Both the position numbers and the translations under genes were made by a program. The notes beneath the pieces were generated by a model. It ran no database searches. It was not told the origin of the DNA and saw nothing but the letters and a program-made list of their open reading frames with translations. Below, in pieces: positions 1-8,925 of a DNA stretch of 25,130 nucleotides (positions within the stretch are counted from its first letter, which is position 1; every line of letters begins with the position of its first letter). This DNA comes from Beroe ovata (Eukaryota > Ctenophora > Nuda > Beroida > Beroidae): positions 503,744 through 528,873 of the forward strand of contig CAMPET010000007.1 in assembly GCA_946803715.1 (NCBI GenBank). Reading direction: 5' to 3'.

Positions 1-271
1 TATCTATATATATGGTCGTAACCCTATTTAACAAGAACACCCTCGATTTCGGCAATTTCAAGTTGTTATAACTTTGTCATTTCTCAACCGATTGACTTCA
101 AATTTTTGTTGCTGCGTCTCTATGATACAAATCGACGGGATATCAAGTTTCATAACAATCGGATAAAAGGAAACGGAGTTATTAATAGTCGAATTTCGGC
201 TAGTTTGGAAAAACATATATGTATAGGGTCTGGCAAGCGTCGCAGCTTTTCGCGCGTTACATAAACGCACA

Positions 272-313
272 AAGCTTGAAATAGTTATTCAAGCTTAAAT
301 TTGAATAACTATT
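272..313. repeat. overlapping short inverted repeats
   Basis: A 13-bp perfect stem (280-292 with 301-313, 8-nt loop) overlaps a second 9-bp stem (272-280 with 288-296), so the two hairpins are mutually exclusive. The surrounding 1-350 is AT-rich and looks like a decayed dispersed repeat; I see no gene in it. Confidence 0.6.
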
Positions 314-349
314 ATGGGTAGGGAGATAATATAGGGAGTGCCTGCTCCT

Positions 350-760
350 TCACTGCTCAGAGCCTAAAATTTGATCCGCAGGATAGTCAGTATTGTGTCC
401 CACTGTAACATTGCAGACACCATCATTTAGTATTTACTGCTGGTTCCAGTTGCCTGACACCATGTGACTCTAGATAGACTGCCAAACCCTCAGACAAGCA
501 GATATGCTCCTTTAGGAAATGCTTCTGACAGCCTCACCATCCTAGCTGAGAATACTAGTTGGCACAAGTCCTCCTCATATCTCCTACAAAATCCCTATCC
601 TCCATGGCCCATGCGGAGCTTCCCTCCCCTCCAATGACAGATCCTGGCTATAAGACTCAGTATGAGGCTGTCTCAACCAACACTGCACTGGCTTCATTGA
701 AGACAACCTCCTGCCGAGAGGAGCAGATGGGTTGCCAACCCATCTCTTCATGGCTCGTGA
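350..760. other. no recognisable gene; probable old dispersed repeat
   Basis: Short open frames exist on both strands (559-765 + and 584-772 -) but they overlap each other, have no recognisable motif and no splice context. I see no supported gene here. Confidence 0.5.
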
Positions 761-1740
761 CCTAGTGTACAATGTACATGTACTCTCGAAGTGCTCTCGG
801 TGTACCTACCTTTTCTATAATGCTACATGCATGTTTCCTAATCAGCGTGAGGAAACTTGAAACTGTCCTGACTAAGTGTCCACCCTGTGGGAATCTGCCG
901 ACCTAGTGACCATTGTTCACCCTGTGGCCTGTAGGAATCTCCCATCCTAAATAGTGTTCACCCAATCACCCTGGTCTGGCGGTCTGCCTCTACCGATCTA
1001 TAAGCTGTCTTTGGGTAGTGTCTGGCCCCCGTACCAGGAATCATTATATCCTTGGCCTGGNTAGCGCTATCATGGCGCCATGGTGGCGCCATAGTGGCGC
1101 CGTAGTGGCGCCGCGGTGGCGCCATAATAGCGCTGCGGTGGCGTTCTAGTGGCGTTCTAGTGGCACTCTAGTGGCGGTGTGTAAGGAGATAGTATATTGT
1201 AATATTGTATTAGATAACAACGGATAAGGGTAGGCTGGAGGGAGACCAAGAGGGATGATGTAGGAAAGATCGTGGTAGTAGGAGAGGTGTGCGTTAGGAC
1301 TGGGAGGTAGTGTTCATTGGTGTCGGGGGAAGGTCATGCAGGTAGCATGTGGAGAGATAAGGATGGAGATTGGAGATAGAGTTGAAAATCATGATTGATT
1401 TCGAAAGTTGGAACTGTTCCATCTCACATTTTAAAGTAGATTTCATAACATGCAATAAGTTCATCATCCTGTCACTGATCCGGGTACCCTGTCAGTCATG
1501 GATAGAGCATCTCATGAATCGTTGGACAACGATCTAGAGATTGGGTATTCTAGAAGTTGGGTATTCCGTACTGTTACCAAAATTACCAAACATTACATGT
1601 TAGCGTTCTAATTAGGCTTCCTGACCTAGTGCGCTTGTATTCTCGCCTTACTCTCGGTGTATGATATGCTTTATGCATGTTACCTAATCAGCGTAAGGGA
1701 ACTTCAAATCTCCCGACCTAGCGTCCACCCTGTGGGAATC
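761..1740. repeat. diverged direct duplication around 770-912 and 1623-1740
   Basis: Two blocks share the same order of words: GACCTAGTG, CTCTCGGTGTA, ATGCATGTT-CCTAATCAGCGT, then GTCCACCCTGTGGGAATCT. They are separated by the GGCGCC minisatellite and by about 450 bp of unrecognised sequence (1190-1620). This suggests an old segmental or transposon-derived duplication. Confidence 0.6.
1062..1180. repeat. 11-bp GGCGCC minisatellite
   Basis: About ten consecutive 11-bp units of the form TGGCGCCATAG start at 1062, 1073, 1084, 1095, 1106, 1117, 1128, 1139, 1150 and 1161, decaying toward the 3' side (GGCGTT, GGCACT). Most units carry the self-complementary hexamer GGCGCC. An ambiguous base at 1061 borders the array, so copy number in the assembly may be wrong. 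Confidence 0.9.
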
Positions 1741-1850
1741 TCCCGACCTAGCGTCCACCCTGTGGGAGTCTCCCGACCTAGCGTCCACCCTGGTTTGCGG
1801 CTGCCGACCTAGCGTCCACCGACCTAGCGTCCGCCGACCTAGCGTCCGGT
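1711..1850. repeat. nested 30-bp / 15-bp tandem array
   Basis: Three 30-bp units start at 1711, 1741 and 1771 (core CCGACCTAGCGTCCACC). They are followed by three 15-bp units at 1804, 1819 and 1834 that keep only the CGACCTAGCGTCC half. Diverged relatives of the unit occur at 865-960. Confidence 0.9.
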
Positions 1851-2087
1851 CCCCCTCCCCTGTCTTAAGTCAGGGCTCGGCAGCTTTCTGCTGTATAAAT
1901 CAGCAATTTTCTAAGGCCAAAGCCTGGTTTTGGATGAACTTATGGAAGGAGAAGCTTGAAGCATGGTCCGCATAATGCCTACTTCATGAAATAGGCTCAA
2001 GGAATCGAGGGGGGCTCTAGTTTTCATGGTGGAATAAAGCAATTTTGTAACCAATTGTACATGCACTTTGCCTTGGAAAAAGTTTTT

Positions 2088-2385
2088 GGGCGATAACTCG
2101 AAAAATAAAGGCTTAAGACTATATGTTTATTAACAAGTTGTATATAAACATGGCCATCGCGGTTCTTTTAAGCCCAGGATCCTACGTCGTTCCTATCAAA
2201 AGTAAGTTTTTTGATGCCATCGGTGACCAAAATATGGTTTTTAGGTCATTACTCGGAAAATAAAGGTTTCAGACCATACGTTTATCAACAAGTCGTACAT
2301 AAACATGGCCATTGCGGTTCTTTTAAGTCAAAAACCAAGTCTCTACGACCTTCCTATCAAAAGTTAGCATTCTGATGCCATGCAG
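2088..2385. repeat. ~158-bp diverged tandem duplication
   Basis: Two copies share ACTCG-AAAATAAAGG, ACAAGT-GTA-ATAAACATGGCCAT, GCGGTTCTTTTAAG, TCCTATCAAAAGT and GATGCCAT in the same order. The offset grows from 155 bp at the start to 161 bp at the end. No reading frame is preserved, so this looks like satellite or non-autonomous element sequence. Confidence 0.85.
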
Positions 2386-2533
2386 CATAAATGGCATTTT
2401 CATGGCATGTTCCACCACCTAACAAAAATAGGTCTCAACGGATTTGGACTTAAAATGACATATACTACCTATTCCAACCGCACATATAGTTGTACCACCG
2501 GTTTGCAGGGTGTGGGACAGACCTGACCTGACT

Positions 2534-2570
2534 ACTAAGAAGTGATGATAAGTTATCATCACTTCTTAGT
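2534..2570. repeat. 18-bp-arm near-perfect palindrome
   Basis: Arms 2534-2551 and 2553-2570 are exactly complementary around a single G at 2552. Such a structure can be a foldback or MITE remnant or a cruciform-forming site. The rest of 2386-3000 shows nothing I can name. Confidence 0.9.
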
Positions 2571-2999
2571 CGCTTTTGAAAAAAAGTAATAACTACACAA
2601 TATCAATGTTGGTAAAATCGCTACAAGTAAAATGTTGACAATAATCCGGTATTTGGAAATCGATAATTAGGCGAATCATTGTCGTTTATATCCGATTTTA
2701 TAAAGAAGGAGAAATCAGGCAGGAAACTCTGTTATTTGTCAGTTTTAGAGTGGTATTAATCGATTTGAGTATGACCTAAAAACAGTTATGAACGATGCTG
2801 TGAGAAGCGCCTAGTTGGCGATTTAAACCGGATTTTTTCAGCAGAAGCGATACTGAAGCGATGATATCGATAAAATATCGACTGTTGTCGACTCATATCG
2901 TCCGAAAAGCGTTTTAATTAAAGTGAAACGAATTGTAAAAAAATCGACAACAGGCTGTTTTTTAGGATGCGAAGTAATTCTAATTATATCCTTCACTGC

Positions 3000-3262
3000 A
3001 AGATTCAAGTCACACACACACCCACACACAAGCATACACACACATCGTACACCCTGCTGTACAACAGCCAAGGGAACACACATCATACACGGGCTGATCT
3101 CGGCTTAGGATGAAGGGGGGTTTATCAATTGAATGAGATCATGACCAAGTACTGAATAGGGAAGAAACTCAGAAAAGTATGGGATTGACGGGGACATGAA
3201 CCCAGAACCTCAGGAATCGCGCCTGTTGCTGTTTTTTAGCGGTAAGCGATGCCCACAATATG
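3000..3262 (-). mobile_element. possible tRNA-derived SINE (minus orientation)
   Basis: Read on the minus strand, 3192-3202 is GGTTCATGTCC, close to a Pol III B box (GGTTCGANTCC). It is preceded by CCTGAGGTTCTGG, wording often seen in insect tRNA-derived SINE heads. A non-tRNA body follows, ending in a (CA/TG)-rich tail near 3010-3050. The A box is not convincing, so this is only a tentative call. Confidence 0.35.
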
Positions 3263-3692
3263 ATTATATTTTGAAAAAAATCGATGAAAAGTCGACATTT
3301 TATCGATTATAATCAGTAATGACCGTTGAATCGCCCTTGCCAAATGTTCATCTATACCTATTTTGCTCGGCAAACACATGAATTCTTTGCCTATAAACTG
3401 TTATGTTTGAGGAGGATTACTAAATTGAATGTTACTTTATAAAACTCGACGTAGTATAATAGTATATTATTATGAAAAATTGGAAGCCGAAATTGTGGTT
3501 TAAATACCTTCAGCTTCAACCATCCAGGCTACAACCAAAATCCTGGCTTGCACAAAAATGCCATATCCTGACGGGGATTCCAGCTGCGCCTAAATCAGCT
3601 CTGAAAGGTAGTGACTCACTATTGATCAATCAATAATTCTGAGGCTTGTCCTTTCAATTTTTAGGCAAAATTAAGTTGCATCATTATCATAT

Positions 3693-3718
3693 TACTAACC
3701 TACTTAGTACTCATATAG
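3693..3718 (+). promoter_or_regulatory. candidate 5'-UTR branch point and 3' splice site
   Basis: TACTAAC (3693-3699), a perfect branch-site consensus, lies about 20 nt upstream of the AG at 3717-3718, which is 13 nt before the kinase start codon. This suggests that the single coding exon is joined to an upstream untranslated exon. No matching donor or 5' exon was identified. Confidence 0.4.
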
Positions 3719-3731
3719 GTAGTAGGTACCT

Positions 3732-4283
3732 ATGAGTGTTATAATTGGAGTAGGGGGAGGAACAAATTCAGGAAAAACGACACTTTGCAGGAAGATATCT
3801 GACTATTTTGTAAATGAGGTTTTTGTATTCAATCAAGATACATATTTTAAGACAGTCCAAGAAGCAAAGCCTTCTTTTCCTGATTCTGAAATCAATTGGG
3901 AAAAGTGTGAAGCTCTCAAGATGGATAAACTTTTCAGAGATGTTATAACGGAGAAAGATGAAGGGACTCATAAGATCATAATAGTCGAAGGCCACCTTGT
4001 TCTTAATCATCCTCCACTTGTCGAGCTGTTTGATGCCACAGTTTTCATCACTATTAACCATGATTTAGCATATAAGAGACGACTCACTAGAACCTATGAC
4101 CCTCCTGATGGTATTGGTTACTTTGAAAATGTCGTTTGGCCAGGTTACCTTTCAATACTGGATGAAGTAAGAAACTTGTCTCACTTGGAGAAGAAAACAT
4201 TATTCTTAGAAGCAGAAAACCCTGATTATTGCCTGAGTGCTGTTTTAGATTTAGTAAAATCGTATTTACTGTCTGCAACTTAG
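3732..4283 (+). CDS. Nmrk: nicotinamide riboside kinase (NRK), single coding exon
   Basis: Predicted 183-residue P-loop kinase that phosphorylates nicotinamide riboside with ATP to nicotinamide mononucleotide in the cytosolic NAD salvage pathway. Directly visible: the Walker A loop GGTNSGKT (9-16), NQDTYFK with Asp36 (equivalent to the substrate-binding Asp of human NRK1), NWE (55-57), the beta-strand IIIVEG (82-87), and the lid segment KRRLTRTYDPPDGIGYF (115-131) followed by VWPGYL, closely matching the vertebrate NRK pattern KRR..TR.Y.PPD..GYF. Length is slightly below human NRK1 (about 199). The start is supported by the P-loop position and by an in-frame TAG nine bases upstream. The CDS has no intron, so it is either a genuine single-exon gene or an old intact retrocopy; no poly-A tract was seen. 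A short duplicated TATGTGCTTGAAGGA follows the stop, and an ATTAAA lies at 4435-4440. Confidence 0.93.
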   Translation: MSVIIGVGGGTNSGKTTLCRKISDYFVNEVFVFNQDTYFKTVQEAKPSFPDSEINWEKCEALKMDKLFRDVITEKDEGTHKIIIVEGHLVLNHPPLVELFDATVFITINHDLAYKRRLTRTYDPPDGIGYFENVVWPGYLSILDEVRNLSHLEKKTLFLEAENPDYCLSAVLDLVKSYLLSAT

Positions 4284-4596
4284 GGTATTATATGTGCTTG
4301 AAGGATATGTGCTTGAAGGATAGTAGATGTTTCTATAATCATTAATCAATGGCTATTGATATCATTACCATTGATCACAACAAAATCATATGATTCCCAA
4401 TTTCTCTGACAAGAATGAGTCGCCGATATTATGAATTAAACTCTCATCATGGTGAGGCAGAAATCTTTCGTTTTACACACCATCAGTGCCTAAAATGAGA
4501 ATAAGCTAGGTTAGGAAATAGTAAAGTCAAATATTTGAAAACCCATTTAAGTCTTAAAAGAGAGTAGAGGTACCTATTCCAAATGGGTCATTAGAA

Positions 4597-4812
4597 TTAA
4601 TTCCAAAAAGGTTTTATTGATCTTAATTTCTGAATAAATTTATGTTCATTGACATCTAAATTTTTGGGACTAGAATTCATTAAGATAAGAATTTCATAGG
4701 AAGTGTTGAAATTCTTTTTGTCTAGAAAACCATGGTCATCAACCAAGTGAGCACCTNTTGATTGTTTACGTTTTGCCAAACCAATGACCTTGTTCACAAC
4801 TAGACGCCGCAA
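4597..4812 (-). CDS. orphan ORF, possibly transposon-derived remnant
   Basis: 71 codons, opening MRRLVVNK and ending FIQKLRSIKPFWN, with one unknown codon at the N at 4757. The composition is more protein-like than the neighbouring shadows: a mid-region GAHLVDDHGF followed by NTSYEILIL, and a C-terminal E.KFIQKL. The spacing of His, Glu and KL residues faintly recalls C-terminal nuclease domains of retroelements (for example GIY-YIG of Penelope-like elements), but no catalytic motif is complete. No homologue recognised; could be a gene fragment or chance ORF. Confidence 0.3.
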   Translation of the reverse strand: MRRLVVNKVIGLAKRKQSXGAHLVDDHGFLDKKNFNTSYEILILMNSSPKNLDVNEHKFIQKLRSIKPFWN

Positions 4813-4939
4813 TTTAAATCGTTGATTCTGTGAAATTCAATTCTGCCCTCTGAAATATCTGATTCGTGATCGGATCGTTCAACGTGCAATCAAAGTAACG
4901 CTACGTCAAAATGTAATGCGATTGCCAATCATTGCATTC

Positions 4940-5356
4940 ATCCAATGTATTTGTTCCTGCAATCCTGCGCTGCGTGACCCAAATAGTTAATTGAAATACT
5001 GCGCGTCCGACTCCGCGTCGCGTGGTTGCGACATTTTAGATCTGCACAGGCACTGATCACAAAGTTCAAGTAAAATCAAAAATGATTAATTGGCTTAGGG
5101 GCGCGCGCAACGCGAACGTGTGCACGTCATTCTGCATTCATTTTGTCGATCGATGATAGACCCGGCCCTGTCGAGAATCTCGTTGCGCGCGCGCGCAAAC
5201 TTATTCTCTTGCATCAGCGGTCTAGCATCGCCAGACAACATTGTGCACACGTTGCGCGCCCCTGTTCTACTCAGTGATCTGAAAAGTCGTAGAAACCACG
5301 GAGACGCGCAGCGCGCGCGGAGTATTTGGGTCACGCAGCGCGGGAACAGACAACAT
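4940..5356. mobile_element. GC-rich non-autonomous element with terminal inverted repeats
   Basis: GCGCTGCGTGACCCAAATA near 4966-4984 is exactly complementary to TATTTGGGTCACGCAGCGC at about 5322-5340. Similarity of the arms continues inward (TGCGCGTC, CGTGGTT, ...TTT-AGATC-CTGA) and again as GGGGCGCGC-CAACG-TGTGCAC near 5098 against its complement near 5235-5263. CATTCAT occurs just outside on both sides (possible target duplication, not at the exact edge). No transposase frame is present; the ORFs here are produced by CpG-rich sequence. Most likely a MITE-like foldback element. Confidence 0.6.
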
Positions 5357-5588
5357 TCATTATATTTATTTCATTCGAAATCGAAATGGGGCAGAGCGAG
5401 GAAGAGAGGCTGGAGGTCATGTCAAATAAACTCTGAAGACGCGGACGTAGATGTTTGTCAAATTTCTAATTATATCTGACCAGACCTCTGTAACTGCTTG
5501 TTAAATGTGGTGAACATGAATTTAAAACATTTTTTAATGAATTTGAAACATTTTTAGACATTAAACAAATGTTACTGTTAGTTTCCAA

Positions 5589-5606
5589 TTCTCGCGCGCG
5601 CGAGAA
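5589..5606. repeat. 18-bp CG-alternating palindrome
   Basis: TTCTCGCGCGCGCGAGAA is exactly self-complementary. Alternating CG runs can adopt Z-DNA or cruciform forms in vitro; a biological role here is not shown. Confidence 0.8.
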
Positions 5607-5699
5607 ATTGAGGTCAGATAAAATCTGACAAGGTCTTCGATCGCGATGATGATGATGCAATTGCAACAGATGATTGTTATCACGTGTACATTGTAGCAA

Positions 5700-6933
5700 T
5701 GTCTATAGCAGTAGCCTGTAGCATGCAGGGGTTCCCCACCGTCGGGCGTCGGCGCCGCGCAATGCCACAATCAAGATAATTCCGCCAATCCTAAAGTACA
5801 ACCACAGGCACAACCACCCTATTAACATTATCAGGCTATCTGTGGTTGAAATGGATGGACCTCTTAACACAGAAACAAGAATATCATTCATTCAAATATC
5901 GAATTGATGATATGGTAATGTGTTCATTTCACAAATAATGCTTGAAATTTAACGCAAATGTCAAAAACAACATCGTTACATCCTGCAAAAAGGCCTCTTA
6001 GTCTTAGAGTACTCACAAAGTTAGTCTTAGAGTAAGAGTACTCACAAAGCATGAAGCAGTTACACTGACTTAGCTCAACGTATTCTTTAACTTTCGATAG
6101 TATTAGTATTACTATAATTATATCTATAGTCGCATTGAGACTGTTTAACTTTAAGTTTTCATCTTGATGGGCTTCCGCTTAAGAATCTAAAACACAACCA
6201 CTGTAAGTGCAAAACTAAAAGCTTTAGCAGGACGGAATCGTGGAGTCTCATATCAGTGATTCAGATTGAAAAGAGATTCATATTAAATCCTCAGCAAAAA
6301 TTAAATTCTCAAAAATTTTTCATAAAATATAATGAAAGAACGGTTGAAATTCGTCTCACAATGACTATAAGTATAATAAACCGTTCCTAATTCAGAATTA
6401 GTTCCCAGAGTCGACCACTTTGAATTGAATCCTATGAACGCGGTCAAAACTATTTCCAGAGATTTGTTACACCTGCTAAGCATAACATTTACAAAAGGAG
6501 TTTCTGTTAAAGTTTTATGTGGGAGTAGAAAAGTTTTTTTTTTCGGCTAGATATTTGATAGGAAATGATCAATGTTATCAAATAATTATACAAATAATTT
6601 AATTGTGACGTAATAGTTAATACAGTCCCTATGTTAATAGTGATTGCTGAAATGGCAATGGCATAAGGCGAGAGATGTTATTTACAATTCGGCAAAACTA
6701 TTCTAAAGTCAAATTCATCAGATTGATAAGTGATAAGCGATGTTCGATTATCGAAAACTCATCAGTCATTCTAGTCTACTCTGGGTCACTTTGAATCCAA
6801 ATTTGGCTCAAAATGAGCAAAAATGATATCAAAACTACACCCTTTTCGTTCTTCTAACAATAAATAGACAAACTTAGCAGCATTGATTTAGAATTCTAAA
6901 AGCGCCACAACATTTATCACAAGCTGAAGCAGT
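5700..6933. other. gene-poor stretch containing the probable Sox 3' UTR
   Basis: AT-rich, no supported ORF or RNA gene. It lies downstream of the Sox stop codon on the minus strand, so the part nearest 6933 should be 3' UTR. There is no AATAAA on the minus strand within 6600-6933; an ATTAAA variant is at 6598-6603 and an AATAAA near 5360-5370. The true polyadenylation site is not determined. Confidence 0.4.
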
Positions 6934-7653
6934 TCATCTCCAGTTAAAGAGAGGATTCTCCCTTTTTGAGTTCTCAAAATGAGATGCTAACAGTTTCTGG
7001 GCCTCCAATTGGTGAGCCAGGATTTTCTGTGCCTCAAGGTGTGTGGCAAGTGTTTTTTGCACTTCCAAATGCGCTGATAACGCTTTCTGCACATCCAAAG
7101 TTGGAGTCAAGGAAAGCGTTTCTGCTTGTGAAGTCGAGGTTTCTGTCACTTTGCCAGGATCAGTCTTACACAGAAGTCGGGCAGCCCCTTTCTGCTGCGC
7201 TTCCAGCTGATTGGCGAATGTTTTTTGGAGCTCTAACTGGGACACCAAGCTCTTCTGGAGTTCTAGTTGAGATGTTAGTGTTTTCTGTGCCTGTATCTGC
7301 GAGTTGAGAGCCGAGAGACTGAGAGTAGACGCACCACAGGTGCACGCCAGCTGAGTTGGCGGGCACCGACACAGATGTGGAATCTGACTCAGATTCTGGT
7401 ACTGTGAGAGTTGTGTGGCCAGGTTCTGCTGGTATCGGAGCTGGAGTGAGGCGAGGGTGTCTGCAGCGCTTTCCCCCGAGCTGGAAGGAGCTGAGGGTGA
7501 GGTGGAAGAGGTGGGGGTTGCGGAGGAGGCGCCACCAACTGTGGGTGAGGAGGCGGGTGAGCCGGGTGAGGGGCGCAGCGCCACCGGCATCACTAGTGGC
7601 GGCCTCAGCGCCTCAATTGTGTTCAGTTGTTGGAGCTGCTGAGCCGTGAGACC
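6934..7653 (-). CDS. Sox15-like: SoxF gene terminal exon: Ser/Pro-rich region and decapeptide repeats
   Basis: 240 codons including TGA at 6934-6936. Acceptor: a strong pyrimidine tract CATCTCTCTTCTCAG ends at 7654, giving phase 0, which matches the donor at 8498. The encoded segment starts GLTAQQLQQLNTIEAL, then PPLVMPVALRP, a Ser/Pro/Thr-rich low-complexity stretch (exon residues ~29-62), a Gln/Leu segment (LASLQLRYQQNLATQLSQYQ), a Cys cluster CRCPPTQLACTC (95-106), and eight 10-residue repeats of the type LEAQKTLATH in two blocks (120-159 and 186-225), ending NPLFNWR. Such a region is typical for a variable SOX transactivation part. I see no exact counterpart of the vertebrate SoxF beta-catenin-binding motif. 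The open frame extends 23 codons upstream to an ATG, but that part overlaps the splice signal and is probably intronic. Confidence 0.8.
   Translation of the reverse strand, partial: GLTAQQLQQLNTIEALRPPLVMPVALRPSPGSPASSPTVGGASSATPTSSTSPSAPSSSGESAADTLASLQLRYQQNLATQLSQYQNLSQIPHLCRCPPTQLACTCGASTLSLSALNSQIQAQKTLTSQLELQKSLVSQLELQKTFANQLEAQQKGAARLLCKTDPGKVTETSTSQAETLSLTPTLDVQKALSAHLEVQKTLATHLEAQKILAHQLEAQKLLASHFENSKRENPLFNWR
6967..7296 (-). repeat. 30-bp coding minisatellite (decapeptide repeats)
   Basis: Eight 30-nt coding units in two blocks (7177-7296 and about 6967-7098) encode LELQKSLVSQ, LELQKTFANQ, LDVQKALSAH, LEVQKTLATH, LEAQKILAHQ, LEAQKLLASH and similar. Frame and hydrophobic spacing are preserved while third positions vary, which indicates purifying selection at protein level. 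Confidence 0.85.
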
Positions 7654-8334
7654 CTGAGAAGAGAGATGGATGAGTAAAGGGGTGGGGTGGTACAAATGTC
7701 TGTTCCTGATCTGGAATCCCATACACGAGTGGTACCGTGACAGTCATTCGTGAGTAATGTTGGAGTAGAGTTGTCATGTGATTGGTGTGTCATGTGAACA
7801 CCGCTCAAAGGAATTGCCCTTCGGAGACGAGCAAGCGAACAAAAGGTGTCTATGGTAATTATTATATTAATCCTTTGCTCTTTTATTATCAATTCATTCG
7901 GGGCTTCAATAAAGAAAATGGTAATAACTAAAGGCCGGTATTCGCACGAACATTAAAGCATACACACATTTACACTGACCTAATCAGACAACAGGACTAA
8001 AAATGCAACTCGGACAGGATTAGAGATAATTATCGTACAATCGTGTGGCATTTCTTTGTCAGAAAAGCATGGTACAGAATCGTAATACACCACCGTACTG
8101 AATTACCAAATTGTTTTAATCTTATGCAAAATTACACATAATAAAAAGCAAATATGGTGGTGGGCCTGGTGGGCAATGGAACCGATTTGATAACACGACT
8201 TCATTGGAAACCGCGAGGACTGGCTCTTCCTTCCCCCCAGACATCACAGACAGCTCTTTGATATTGAAAATTCAACAACCCATTTGCCATGCATTTTGAG
8301 TGTGGCACAAAGTTGTGTATGCAAGAGACTCGAA

Positions 8335-8335
<1 letters not shown>
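7654..8335 (-). other. Sox intron, distal part
   Basis: Part of the intron between exons 8498-8676 and 6934-7653. It is AT-rich with no additional exon recognised. The frame of the preceding exon would stay open to a stop at 8201-8203 if the intron were retained. Confidence 0.6.
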
Positions 8336-8366
<31 letters not shown>

Positions 8367-8497
8367 NCTTTATATTGTGTGTGTGTGTGTGTGTGTGCGT
8401 GTGTGTCCGTATGTGTGTGTTCGTGTGTGTCCGTGTCTATTGTCAGAGTTTGTGTGTGTGTATATCTATGTGTATATCTGTGTGTCTGTGTGTGTAC
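8336..8497. repeat. long (TG)n/(CA)n microsatellite starting at the donor site
   Basis: Pure and degenerate TG repeats on the plus strand, CA on the transcribed strand, with an unknown base at 8367. The tract directly continues from the intron's GTACACACAC donor. Repeat length is uncertain in the assembly. Confidence 0.95.
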
Positions 8498-8676
8498 CTG
8501 TGTAAGAGCACTTGAGTATGCAGCATATGAGTTGGTTAGTAGGTCGAGGGGCGTGGCAGGTTTCCGGATACCGGCCCCGATAGCAGGGAACAAGGCTGGT
8601 GGGCAGAGGCCGAGTGGCGAGCGAGTCTGCTCGTAGTGTTTTATCTGCTGTCGACGGCGGGGCCTGTATTTGTAAC
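8498..8676 (-). CDS. Sox15-like: SoxF gene exon: end of HMG box and downstream linker
   Basis: Acceptor CCTACACAG ends at 8677; the first two bases GT complete the Gly codon started in exon 8813-8925. The exon reads YKYRPRRRQQIK (C-terminal HMG tail and basic nuclear-localisation element, as in SoxF YKYRPRRRKQ), then KHYEQTRSPLGLCPP, ending NSYAAYSSALTQ. Donor CAG|GTACAC (GT at 8497-8496) gives phase 0, matching the terminal exon. This donor is unusual because a CA repeat begins immediately in the intron. Confidence 0.87.
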
Positions 8677-8812
8677 CTGTGTAGGAATGCATTGTGATGT
8701 ATAGTGATGGAGCATCATAATGACTATCACCCTAAACCCTGGATAAACTGAGAGTCACTACTCAGAATCTACTAAAACACATGTACCCAAGAAGTACAGA
8801 TCTCTCACTGAC

Positions 8813-8925
8813 CCGGGTGTTCCTCCATATGTTGGGCTCTAAGTCGCTCTGCTTTCTCCACAAACGGACGTTTCTCATCTTCTGTGAGCAGTCTCCAGAG
8901 ATGACCCAACATCTTACTCAACTCA
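8813..8925 (-). CDS. Sox15-like: SoxF gene exon: HMG box helices 2 and 3
   Basis: Acceptor ATCATGTTTCAG ends at 8926. One base completes the Ser codon split with the previous exon, and the exon then encodes [19 protein letters not shown] followed by [18 protein letters not shown], ending with one base of a Gly codon. Donor G|GTCAGTGAG. ELSKMLG, EKRPFVE and AERLR..HM are diagnostic of SOX groups E/F, with the SoxF pattern favoured by HM.EHP and the following YKYRPRRR. Confidence 0.96.

Noticed and set aside
7356-7649. Plus-strand ORFs opposite the Sox terminal exon
   Set aside because: Shadows of the minus-strand coding exon, which has domain-like content and matching splice sites.
8284-8636. 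Cys/Val-rich plus-strand ORFs
   Set aside because: Translation of TG repeats opposite the Sox exon.
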